Shown here: in pieces, positions 6,938 to 13,798 of the stretch
Layout: each line of letters begins with the position of its first letter
Position numbering within the stretch: the first letter of the stretch is position 1
DNA from: Lachnospiraceae bacterium UBA7199
GTDB lineage: Bacteria > Bacillota > Clostridia > Lachnospirales > Lachnospiraceae
Direction: 5' to 3'
Assembly: GCA_002490775.1 (NCBI GenBank)
Contig: DKUR01000018.1
Span: 1 to 13,927 of the forward strand
DNA: 13,927 bases
Made by a program: the position numbers and the translations under genes
The notes under the pieces: generated by a model
What the model saw: the letters and a program-made list of their open reading frames with translations, nothing else
The model's database searches: none
Told to the model about the DNA's origin: nothing

Positions 6938-7214
6938 TTTCATTTTCTCCTTCCGCTTGATCATAGATCTGATTGATCTGGGTAAGTTTTTGCAAATGTG
7001 ACTTTAATTGTTCCAGACAAAATGCAGACTGCTCCTGTATCCTGCTTTGCCTGCTCTTGATAGCTTCTACTGGTTTTCCCATAAAAAGCTGATCCAGCCT
7101 GCCCATCAATTCATTCATTTCCATAAAGCCGGTCTCTATCTGACAAAATAAATCAATCCACTCCTCCTGCACTTTCTTTAATTCACTGGTAGTTACCCTT
7201 ATTTTTTCTGCCAT
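6918..7214 (-). CDS. WXG100-like protein with FMG turn and YxxxE tail
   Basis: 98 residues starting MAEKIRVTTSELKKVQ, similar to the N-terminus of the WEG paralogue. The turn is DQLFMGKPVEA, so phenylalanine replaces the tryptophan of WxG while the glycine is kept. The tail carries YDQAE, a good YxxxE export motif. The start is uncertain: TTG at 7223 lies only 4 bases after AGGGAG, ATG at 7214 lies 13 bases after it. I prefer ATG by comparison with the paralogue. It is third from the end of the local small-gene series by overlap (20 bases into the next gene), supporting co-translation with its neighbour. Confidence 0.82.
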   Translation of the reverse strand: MAEKIRVTTSELKKVQEEWIDLFCQIETGFMEMNELMGRLDQLFMGKPVEAIKSRQSRIQEQSAFCLEQLKSHLQKLTQINQIYDQAEGENENVITNN

Positions 7215-7232
7215 GCGTTTCAATTTTCTCCC

Positions 7233-7526
7233 TTATAGTCCTTTTGCCTCAACAGTCAATTTTTTCTCCAAATCTGCCAGTTCTTTCCCTGCCCTTCCCA
7301 CATCTGCAGCAGATTTATTTATCTCTGCAAGCTGCGCCCTCACCTCCTTTATCCGGTCAATATATTCTTTTCTCCACACTTCTTCAGCACTGCTTTCCCA
7401 GATTGTATTTAAAGTATCCACTTCCGTTTTCATTACATCCAGTAAGTCCCAAGCTTTTGTAATTTTCTGCTCCATTTCATCCAGCCACTGATTTATGGCC
7501 GCTGCCTTAAGCTGTATATTCCACAT
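7233..7526 (-). CDS. WXG100-like protein with WES turn, first of the series
   Basis: 97 residues forming two long helices around NTIWESSAEEVW (Trp43, with serine in place of the glycine of WxG). There is no YxxxD/E tail: it ends in a charged helix and a short EAKGL tail. The N-terminus (MWNIQLKAAAINQWLDEMEQ) differs from the other four, so it may play the other half of a heterodimer. The ATG at 7526 follows AAAGG by about 10 bases. It comes 37 bases after the YukD-like gene and 18 bases before the next WXG100-like gene. Membership in the ESAT-6-like superfamily is strongly suggested by length, turn position and context, but its direct family match is weaker than that of the canonical protein. 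Confidence 0.8.
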   Translation of the reverse strand: MWNIQLKAAAINQWLDEMEQKITKAWDLLDVMKTEVDTLNTIWESSAEEVWRKEYIDRIKEVRAQLAEINKSAADVGRAGKELADLEKKLTVEAKGL

Positions 7527-7563
7527 TTTACTTACGCCTTTCCTGTATAAATTTTCCCAGTTA

Positions 7564-7809
7564 TTAAAATAGAATCAGCCGGTCGCCAGCTCTTACCCCC
7601 TGCTGTCTTAGACTTTGATTTCGCTCAAGAATCTTTTCCTGACCTAAAATATAAAGACACATATCTTTACTATTTTTACAGGTTAAATGCTCCTCATGTG
7701 CTGCCAACTGGGAGATATCCTCAATCACCTTCCCGGCTTCCATCTCCTCATTAAGTTCAAAATCAAACACTTTATCCAGCATAGGAATCTGTACATCCAC
7801 CAATATCAC
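7564..7809 (-). CDS. esaB: EsaB/YukD family ubiquitin-like T7SS protein
   Basis: 81 residues with a ubiquitin-like beta-grasp pattern: a first hairpin ILVDVQIPMLDKVFDFELNE, a helix around GKVIEDISQL, and a closing LRQQGVRAGDRLILF strand, which is the typical YukD/EsaB C-terminus. These small cytosolic proteins are an obligatory accessory of the Firmicutes T7SS. The frame opens further up at 7866 (overlapping the essC stop), but the GTG at 7809 has a full AGGAGG six bases before it and gives the usual YukD length of about 80 residues, so I chose it. About 50 bases then separate it from the essC stop codon. Gene order essC-esaB-WXG100 supports the assignment. Confidence 0.85.
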   Translation of the reverse strand: MILVDVQIPMLDKVFDFELNEEMEAGKVIEDISQLAAHEEHLTCKNSKDMCLYILGQEKILERNQSLRQQGVRAGDRLILF

Positions 7810-7815
7810 ATCCGT

Positions 7816-7821
7816 CCTCCT
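7816..7821 (-). promoter_or_regulatory. Ribosome binding site deciding the GTG start of esaB
   Basis: AGGAGG on the minus strand, six bases before GTG 7807-7809 and inside the longer open frame. The competing ATG at 7866 has no Shine-Dalgarno sequence and overlaps the end of essC. Confidence 0.65.
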
Positions 7822-7859
7822 TTTCCCCTGCATCCATTCAAAATACAGCTTACCTGACT

Positions 7860-10800
7860 TTAACATTTGCCATAAAGATCAAATGCCGGAAGTAAAAGCT
7901 TCCTTGTTCTGCTGCCTGGTCCTTCCTTGAAATAACCAATTCCAGGCGGCTGGTTCTTATTTTGAAGAGCATATCCCAAATCATCAAAATCAAATATTCT
8001 CTGTAATGTCACATTACCTCCTAAGCATATGCCCCACTGCTCCTTGGCCGCTTCTCTGAAAAAAGTGGTTCCCGCCGCTTCCATATCCCGTACAGGATTA
8101 TAAATTCCCGCTAAAAACCAGCCTTTCTTTTCTCCTTTGGCAATTTGTTCCCAAAAAGCAATTTTCTCCTCCCTCTTTTCCCCAAAGCTGTAAATAAAGC
8201 GACACAGGCTCCCTAAGTCATTTACAAATATTCCTGTTTTTTCTTCTGTCTCCTCTATCCTGCCCTCCTGAACTCCTTCTTTTTCATGCGCCAAAACAGT
8301 TTCCATCCAGTCAATTAACTCTTTCCCATTACTTATGTAAATCATTTCCTTTCTTCCCGCCAGATGCCCTAATCCTCTCTTTTCATCTATAATAACTGTC
8401 CGTCCTCCAAGCTTTAAAAATGCTGCTATCATACAATTCAATAAAGTGCTCCGGCCGGTTTTCTCTTTTCCTACAATGAAAAATACATATCCCTCATTAA
8501 GGGAAACAGAAAAGACATCTCCTGTTTCAAAACAATAACCAATGGGGATTTCATCTTCTTTTTCTTTACAATCCTTTAAGAGTGTGGAAATCACCGGTTT
8601 TTCAGGCAGCAGTGGAAATTTGTCCGGCAATGGAATTTCCCTTGCTTTCAAATCATTTAATTTTCTTTTTCCGGCCCTGTCAATCAAGTGGATGCGCTCA
8701 TAATCTTCTTTTTCTCCAAATACAACCGCCCCCTGAAATTCAAGCACATTTCCCTGGATTTTACACAATCCTCTACCCTTTGTATTTTCTTTGGGCAAAA
8801 CAGAAAGATAATATTGTCTTAAAATATCTCCATATTGAAAACGATCGCCCATTTCTAATGCAATTGTCATTTTGATTTTTCCAAAAATCCTGCTGCCTGT
8901 TTCCCCCACTGCCGCCATCGTTAAAATCACAAATATCCCAAGGCCGATTCCCTCTGAAACAAGCTTTAAAATAAATTCCTCCTGCTTTTCATTTAATTCC
9001 TTTCCAAAGCTCCCATAATTATCAATCACCAGAAAAATATAAGGCAAAGGCTCTTTACTGCTTTTATTAAATTGCTGGCATCCAATACCAGATAATTGCC
9101 TTCTGCGAAAGTCAATGATCCGTTCCAGATGGTGAAAAAAAATCTCTTTATTTTCCAGATTCTTAAGAATCCCCAGGCATTCCGGCATATGATAAAAACA
9201 TGCAAAGCTTTCCTGCCACATAGATACAATCAGAACCTGTACCTGATCAGGCGGATATTCCCAGCAAAGCTGCCAGAGGATAGACTGTAAAAGGGTGGTC
9301 TTACCTGTTCCCGGCCCGCCGCAGATGGCCAGATGTCCCTGAACCAGCGGCTGGTAATCAAATATCATCTGCTGTTGTCTTTCCGGATCATCGCATAAGC
9401 CAATCCTTAAGCAGATTCCTTCCTTTTTCTCCGGCATTTTTAAATCCTCCAGCAAGATTTTCTCAGGAAGCTCCGGCATCCACAACTTAGAAGCCCTTTT
9501 ACAATGAAAGTTCTTTGCAGTCTGTAACACATAATCGGTTAATACCTGTATTTGATTTCGTTCCTCCAGCGGATGAAGTTTCTCTTTTTTCTCCAACCGT
9601 TTTCCCGTACCCGATAAAAGCACTGCTCCTATCTCCTGCTTTTCATTTTCTCTATAAATACCACCGCAATAGCCGGTCTGAAACAGCTCATAATATTCCT
9701 GATTTCCTATTTGAATATAACATTGTCCTGGTGCTGTCAGCATAGCTGCATCTCCGTTTTTCAGCATATCCATACTGTCCTGTTTATCTTGAACCTTAAG
9801 GCATAAACGGAATCTTGCATTACTCCAGATCTTATCATCCACCGTTCCTGCTGGCTTTTGTGTGGCAAGAATCAAATGTACCCCCAAGCTTCTTCCTACC
9901 TGTGCCAGTGAAATAATCTCCTGCATAAATTCCGGTTCTTCCTTCTTAAGCTCTGCAAATTCATCTACCACCAGAATTAGGTGAGGCATAGGCTCTTCCA
10001 CCCGGCCTTCCCGATAAAGTCTGGTATATCCATCAATATGGTTAACCTGAAATTCACTAAATCTTTTTTGTCTTCGTTTGTTTTCGCTTGCAATAGCCGA
10101 CATGGCTCTTTTGATCTGCTTTCCTGATAAATTAGATATCACCCCCGCACAATGGGGAAGATCCTTTATGATAGTTCCGGTACCGCCGCCCTTATAGTCG
10201 ATCAAGAAGAAATTTACATCTTCGGGGCTGTAGGATACCGCCATAGATAATAAATAAGTTTGTAAAAGTTCACTTTTCCCGGAACCGGTAGTTCCTGCTA
10301 TCAGCCCATGAGGACCATGAAATTTTTCATGGACATCCAGACTAATCAAATTTCCTCCCGCCCGGCACCCAATGGGAGCTTTCAGCCGCTCCTCCGGTCT
10401 GGCCTTTTTCCATCTGTATCCGCTGTCAAGCTCTTCTACCCTGCTGCATCCGTACATTTCCAAAAAACTTACCTTTTCTGGCAGGGTGCCTCCGTCCTCC
10501 ACTTCCCTTACCCGCAGTCCGGTAATCCTTCTGACATATTTTCGGGCATCCATAACGCTGCAGGTATCCAAAAGAAACCTTTGTTTGGATAAATGCTCAT
10601 AATTTAAATTGACCATCTCTCCCCACTGTTCTTTTTTTGTCAAAATAAAGCGGCAGCTTTTGGGAAGCATTTCCCTTGAAGTATCTACAAAAACCGCGCT
10701 AACCGGATAAATTCCACTGGATTCCGTGATGCACTGATAAAGCACCTCTCCCATAATCAAATCTTTATCCAGCACTATGATCACATACCAGGGAATACTC

Positions 10801-12389
10801 ACTTCTTCTCTCCCCTGTCCAATCCTTTTAACCAGCTCTTTGGTAAGCTCAGGCAGAATTTCCCCTGCCTCTTTTTCATTGCCTGCACAAAATCTGGTTT
10901 TTCGGTCCTGTGCCCAGCAATGGGGAATCCATTTCAGACACCCTGCTATATCCCGGTCCATTCCCCGCCTGTCCTGATAAAAGCAGGCTATTTTAACCTC
11001 CGTATAGCAATGACAGGCAGCAAGCTGCAATAGCATTGGAAGCAGCAGTTCCTTTTGTCCAGTCTTTTCGTCAGCCACAAGACCAATCTGTCTGTTTTCA
11101 AACAAGTCAATTCCTACGGGCACCTGCGGCAGCACTGCAAATCCTTTTGCCATCTCTCTTGCTTTTTCCGAAAGCTTTCCCTGCAGAATTCCTTTTACTC
11201 CCCCTTCAAGTTTTATCTGCATCTGAAAGGCTGTTTCCCCTGTACCAAGCCTGAAAAACAAAAAATCCTTTTGCCGGTAATAGCGGTTCCACAAGACAAC
11301 CGCCCTGTCCTTTTCCATAGAAACCAGTTCCTGCACCCCAGGATACCGCATCTGCAAAATCCTCCTGTTTTCCCTTTGGCAGTCTGATAAATATTTTTCC
11401 ATTCCAGCTAAATATTCCAGATACTGCTGCTCTTTTTCTTTACTTTCCCGCTTTTTACTGTATCTTCCATATCCATGATTTACCAATACCCAAAAAGCAC
11501 TGATCAGCGCCGCAGCACCGCTCATTACAACAGACATGGCATAAAATCCACTCCCCGCCTCTCCCATGTACCGGCTGCTAAGCTGTGCCATAAGAAGCAT
11601 AGGCAGTACCATAGTAAGTGCAGGCCCAAGACTGAAAAATAATGGCTGCCGCGGCATCGAAGCAGGCTTGTCCGGCATGATCAATTCTATTTCCCCATCA
11701 CAAAGCGCTTCCTCCTGTCCGCAGTTTCGATCAATAAAATAATTTTCCTTTATTATGCTCTCAAAATTTCTGCTCTTTACCGGAAGCAGGCTGCATCGGG
11801 CGATACGGACTATTCCGCAAAAAATACTGCAAACGATCAACTCCTTAAGGATAAACAAATGTAGTCCATAAATATCCACCCTGTCTCCTATACAAAGCTT
11901 CTTTTCTCCCTTAACAGCTTTTTCATTTACATAAACACCTTCTTGTGCAGTATTTAAAAACAATTTTCCCTGCTCTTTGCAGATAATCTGTGCATGGGAC
12001 ACCTTTATTAAGGAGGAAAATTCATAAAATACTGGGTTTATGTACGCATTTCCAATTTGAATGCATTCCCCCGCCTTCATAAGTATCCTTTCCGCCGGCT
12101 TAAGAACTTCTATTTTTTCAGAAAGTAAAAGCAAAAGCTTTTCTTTCCCTCTGGTAAAATAGGATACAGGAGTCTGTCCGCTCAATGCTTTGCCACCAAT
12201 CTGCCAACGATCCCCACAGGCGGTAAGGATAAGTTCTTCATCTGCTGCAAGACATGTATCTGCCCTGTCTAAAAAAAGTGTATAGCTGCCTTCTGACAGG
12301 TCCGGCAGCCTTTTTTTCAAACAGGTATTACATCCTAAAATCAATAAATGCCTGACTCCGGTATCAACATGTTCTTTATCCAAAAACAC
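7860..12389 (-). CDS. essC: EssC-type T7SS ATPase (FHA-FtsK/SpoIIIE)
   Basis: 1509 residues from GTG 12389, the usual EssC size. In order: two FHA-like beta-sandwich regions in the first ~185 residues (second one about 95-185, with VSHAQIICKEQGKLFLN and a GVYVNEKAV loop); two membrane segments at about 250-270 and 283-304; then three FtsK/SpoIIIE ATPase modules. Module 1 is intact: Walker A GTTGSGKSE (699-707, Lys705) and Walker B LILVVDEF (Asp809, Glu810). Module 2 keeps Walker A GGPGTGKTT (1024-1032) but has IDN instead of DE in Walker B. Module 3 has a broken P-loop, VGKEKTGRST, with Arg1313 in place of lysine, and only VND as Walker B. EssC is the membrane motor that binds WXG100 substrates and drives export. 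The frame opens at ATG 12410, but GGGAGG lies 8 bases before the GTG. It leads the cluster. Confidence 0.95.
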   Translation of the reverse strand: MFLDKEHVDTGVRHLLILGCNTCLKKRLPDLSEGSYTLFLDRADTCLAADEELILTACGDRWQIGGKALSGQTPVSYFTRGKEKLLLLLSEKIEVLKPAERILMKAGECIQIGNAYINPVFYEFSSLIKVSHAQIICKEQGKLFLNTAQEGVYVNEKAVKGEKKLCIGDRVDIYGLHLFILKELIVCSIFCGIVRIARCSLLPVKSRNFESIIKENYFIDRNCGQEEALCDGEIELIMPDKPASMPRQPLFFSLGPALTMVLPMLLMAQLSSRYMGEAGSGFYAMSVVMSGAAALISAFWVLVNHGYGRYSKKRESKEKEQQYLEYLAGMEKYLSDCQRENRRILQMRYPGVQELVSMEKDRAVVLWNRYYRQKDFLFFRLGTGETAFQMQIKLEGGVKGILQGKLSEKAREMAKGFAVLPQVPVGIDLFENRQIGLVADEKTGQKELLLPMLLQLAACHCYTEVKIACFYQDRRGMDRDIAGCLKWIPHCWAQDRKTRFCAGNEKEAGEILPELTKELVKRIGQGREEVSIPWYVIIVLDKDLIMGEVLYQCITESSGIYPVSAVFVDTSREMLPKSCRFILTKKEQWGEMVNLNYEHLSKQRFLLDTCSVMDARKYVRRITGLRVREVEDGGTLPEKVSFLEMYGCSRVEELDSGYRWKKARPEERLKAPIGCRAGGNLISLDVHEKFHGPHGLIAGTTGSGKSELLQTYLLSMAVSYSPEDVNFFLIDYKGGGTGTIIKDLPHCAGVISNLSGKQIKRAMSAIASENKRRQKRFSEFQVNHIDGYTRLYREGRVEEPMPHLILVVDEFAELKKEEPEFMQEIISLAQVGRSLGVHLILATQKPAGTVDDKIWSNARFRLCLKVQDKQDSMDMLKNGDAAMLTAPGQCYIQIGNQEYYELFQTGYCGGIYRENEKQEIGAVLLSGTGKRLEKKEKLHPLEERNQIQVLTDYVLQTAKNFHCKRASKLWMPELPEKILLEDLKMPEKKEGICLRIGLCDDPERQQQMIFDYQPLVQGHLAICGGPGTGKTTLLQSILWQLCWEYPPDQVQVLIVSMWQESFACFYHMPECLGILKNLENKEIFFHHLERIIDFRRRQLSGIGCQQFNKSSKEPLPYIFLVIDNYGSFGKELNEKQEEFILKLVSEGIGLGIFVILTMAAVGETGSRIFGKIKMTIALEMGDRFQYGDILRQYYLSVLPKENTKGRGLCKIQGNVLEFQGAVVFGEKEDYERIHLIDRAGKRKLNDLKAREIPLPDKFPLLPEKPVISTLLKDCKEKEDEIPIGYCFETGDVFSVSLNEGYVFFIVGKEKTGRSTLLNCMIAAFLKLGGRTVIIDEKRGLGHLAGRKEMIYISNGKELIDWMETVLAHEKEGVQEGRIEETEEKTGIFVNDLGSLCRFIYSFGEKREEKIAFWEQIAKGEKKGWFLAGIYNPVRDMEAAGTTFFREAAKEQWGICLGGNVTLQRIFDFDDLGYALQNKNQPPGIGYFKEGPGSRTRKLLLPAFDLYGKC

Positions 12390-12455
12390 AAAAACTACCT
12401 CCCATATCATAAATTACTTTTGAAAAAAATGGAAAACATAGAAATTAAAAACAAC

Positions 12456-12480
12456 GGATGCCAAGCTTTGCCAGCCATCC
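12456..12480 (-). terminator. Weak hairpin with T-tract in the essC leader
   Basis: GGATG and CATCC at the two ends of this segment pair around an imperfect G/C-containing interior. On the minus strand the stem is followed by GTTGTTTTTAATTT. It lies about 65 bases before the essC start, so it could be a late terminator for the ZIP gene or a leader attenuator. The stem is short, and I hold this lightly. Confidence 0.3.
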
Positions 12481-12544
12481 TTATGTTAATAAAAAGAATT
12501 AAGAATGTCGTTAGATAACTTCTCTGATATTACTTCATGATAAT

Positions 12545-12586
12545 TGTTTATTTCAACAATCATGCAAAATGATTGTGAAATAAACA
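12545..12586. terminator. Long AT-rich hairpin between the ZIP gene and the T7SS cluster
   Basis: Bases 12545-12563 and 12569-12586 pair over 18 positions with a single bulged A (12556) and a 5-base loop. The arms contain TGTTTATTTCA and TGAAATAAACA. It starts about 52 bases after the ZIP stop on the minus strand and about 155 bases before essC. There is no clear T-tract on either strand, so it may be a structured 3' end, a protein-binding palindrome or a weak terminator. The 249-base gap holding it (12390-12637) shows no gene and no promoter good enough to name. Confidence 0.45.
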
Positions 12587-12637
12587 TATCAGATATATGA
12601 TATTGTGTCAATCAGTTTATAAAAATTTTATATATTG

Positions 12638-13432
12638 TCAGCCCAAAGCCACGTCTAATATCATCATGATCAAAAATCCTGCCATTACTCCAATTGTTCC
12701 AAGATTTGAGTGCTCTCCCTGATTCGCTTCGGGAATCAATTCTTCCACCACCACATAAATCATTGCTCCTGCTGCAAAGGCCAAAAACCAAGGCATATAA
12801 GGAGTGATCTGCGCTGCAATCAGTGTAATGCCAATTCCAAATATCAGTTCCACCAATCCTGACAAAGCACCCAGCATAAACGCCCTTCCTCTGCTCATCC
12901 CTTCTTGTCTAAGAGGCAGGGAAATGGCAGCGCCTTCTGGAAAATTCTGTATTCCAATTCCCAGTGCCAATGCAAACGCCGATGCATATAGTGCAGAGTC
13001 CTCAGGATGCTGGGCTGCCATTGCAAAAGCCAGCCCCACAGCCATTCCCTCCGGAATGTTATGTAGTGTTACTGCCAGCACAAGTAAAGTTGTTCGATGA
13101 AATGAAGTCTTAACTCCCTCCGGCTGTTTCTCCCTCAAATGCAGATGAGGCATCAAAAAGTCCAGCAAATACAGGAAGATTCCCCCAAGAATAAAGCCTC
13201 CTGCCGCAGGAATCCATCCGATTTCTCCCATTTCTTCCGTTTCTTCTATAGCAGGAAGTAAAAGAGACCAGACAGAAGCAGCCATCATTACACCTGCTGC
13301 AAATCCAAGAAATGCTCTTTGAATATTTTTTCCCATATCCTTTTTAAAAATGAATACTACACTGGCCCCAAGCGCTGTCATTAGGAAAGTAAACCCTGTT
13401 CCTGCACTTGCCCATCCGATTGCCTGATTCAT
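12638..13432 (-). CDS. ZIP-family divalent metal transporter
   Basis: 264 residues with about eight hydrophobic segments. The signature metal-site helices are visible: TLHNIPEGMAVG (His124, Asn125, Glu128) for the fourth and GIQNFPEGAAI (Gln162, Asn163, Glu166) for the fifth, plus VVEELIPEAN (229-237) near the end. A histidine-bearing loop (PHLHLREK, about 95-102) lies before the fourth helix. ZIP proteins import zinc, iron or manganese into the cytoplasm; the metal is not determined here. The fifth helix has Gln where many ZIP proteins have His, as in several bacterial relatives. The ATG at 13432 has AGAGG five bases upstream; a longer frame from 13453 is less likely. It is a separate unit from the T7SS genes: a hairpin follows, and 249 bases separate it from essC. 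Confidence 0.92.
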   Translation of the reverse strand: MNQAIGWASAGTGFTFLMTALGASVVFIFKKDMGKNIQRAFLGFAAGVMMAASVWSLLLPAIEETEEMGEIGWIPAAGGFILGGIFLYLLDFLMPHLHLREKQPEGVKTSFHRTTLLVLAVTLHNIPEGMAVGLAFAMAAQHPEDSALYASAFALALGIGIQNFPEGAAISLPLRQEGMSRGRAFMLGALSGLVELIFGIGITLIAAQITPYMPWFLAFAAGAMIYVVVEELIPEANQGEHSNLGTIGVMAGFLIMMILDVALG

Positions 13433-13531
13433 ATGATCCTCTTTCCGCATCAAGATCTGACGCTTAACTCTATAGTAATAGTATACACAGTTTTTTATTT
13501 TGTTCCTGTCTTAAGGTCTCTGTTTAACAAA

Positions 13532-13559
13532 AAAGAAGCCTCGTTTCAAAGGCTTCTTT
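13532..13559 (-). terminator. Rho-independent terminator upstream of the ZIP gene
   Basis: AAAGAAGCCT (13532-13541) and AGGCTTCTTT (13550-13559) form a perfect 10-bp stem with an 8-base loop. On the minus strand it is followed by TTTTTTGTT when the A-tract at 13526-13534 is read as part of the tail, so it stops minus-strand transcription just ahead of the ZIP promoter region. No complete gene is seen right before it; the only candidate is the tRNA-like 3' end next to it. Confidence 0.65.
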
Positions 13560-13560
13560 C

Positions 13561-13587
13561 CATGCAGGAAAAGAGACTTGAACTCTA
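13561..13587 (-). other. Possible 3'-end remnant of a tRNA gene
   Basis: On the minus strand AGAGTTCAAGTCTCT (13572-13586) folds as a tRNA T-arm: four stem pairs and a seven-base loop TTCAAGT with the conserved TTCRA pattern. It is followed by TTTTCCTGCA, the length expected of an acceptor strand, and then by the terminator at 13532-13559. No matching 5' acceptor strand, D-arm or anticodon arm exists upstream, so no tRNA can be made. Such 3' ends are often left at integration sites of mobile elements. No integrase is in the window. The match could be chance. Confidence 0.25.
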
Positions 13588-13643
13588 TAATACTATTTTT
13601 TCTACAAACCGCATAATTATAATGAAAATCAAAAATTACTGGT

Positions 13644-13687
13644 AAATACTTAAGTTTTAGAGATTTATATAAGGTACATAAGTATTT
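13644..13687. repeat. Inverted repeat AAATACTTA / TAAGTATTT
   Basis: AAATACTTA (13644-13652) and TAAGTATTT (13679-13687) are perfect inverted copies separated by 26 bases in an AT-rich gap (13588-13722). No function is evident. The whole 366-base gap from the ZIP start to the right-edge gene holds only this, the terminators, the tRNA-like piece and a short direct repeat. Confidence 0.3.
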
Positions 13688-13722
13688 TTAAATATATATT
13701 ATTTTAACACAAAAATCACACT

Positions 13723-13743
13723 ATGCAACACAAAATGCAACAC
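13723..13743. repeat. Tandem direct repeat ATGCAACAC
   Basis: Two exact 9-base copies (13723-13731 and 13735-13743) lie with a 12-base period, just beyond the terminator of the right-edge gene. Closely spaced short direct repeats can be protein-binding sites, but nothing else supports that here. Confidence 0.3.
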
Positions 13744-13753
13744 GAATTATACA

Positions 13754-13787
13754 AGCCCCTGGACCATGCAATTACCGTCCAGGGGCT
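13754..13787 (-). terminator. Terminator hairpin of the right-edge gene
   Basis: AGCCCCTGGAC (13754-13764) and GTCCAGGGGCT (13777-13787) form a perfect 11-bp GC-rich stem with a 12-base loop. It begins 11 bases after the stop of the partial minus-strand gene. The tail (TGTATAATTC) is only partly T-rich, but the stem is strong and the position is right. Confidence 0.7.
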
Positions 13788-13798
13788 CATTAATTTCT

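Noticed and set aside
7810..7866. ATG start of esaB overlapping the essC stop.
   Set aside because: No Shine-Dalgarno sequence, and the 19 extra residues do not fit the family; AGGAGG before GTG 7809 and the usual length of about 80 residues are better.
11055..11387. Plus-strand open frame of 110 residues opposite essC.
   Set aside because: It is antisense to a certain gene, without start signals or recognisable domains.
13474..13490. TATACT as the -10 of a ZIP gene promoter on the minus strand (13480-13485).
   Set aside because: The hexamer is good, but no -35 at an acceptable distance was found, nor a recognisable metal-regulator operator; too weak to list.
13561..13640. A complete tRNA gene.
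   Set aside because: Only a T-arm and 3' strand can be drawn; there is no 5' acceptor partner, D-arm or anticodon arm in the 80 bases upstream on the minus strand.
13433..13645. Plus-strand open frame of 70 residues next to the ZIP gene.
   Set aside because: It runs through a terminator hairpin and the tRNA-like piece, has no ribosome binding site and shows no protein-like pattern.
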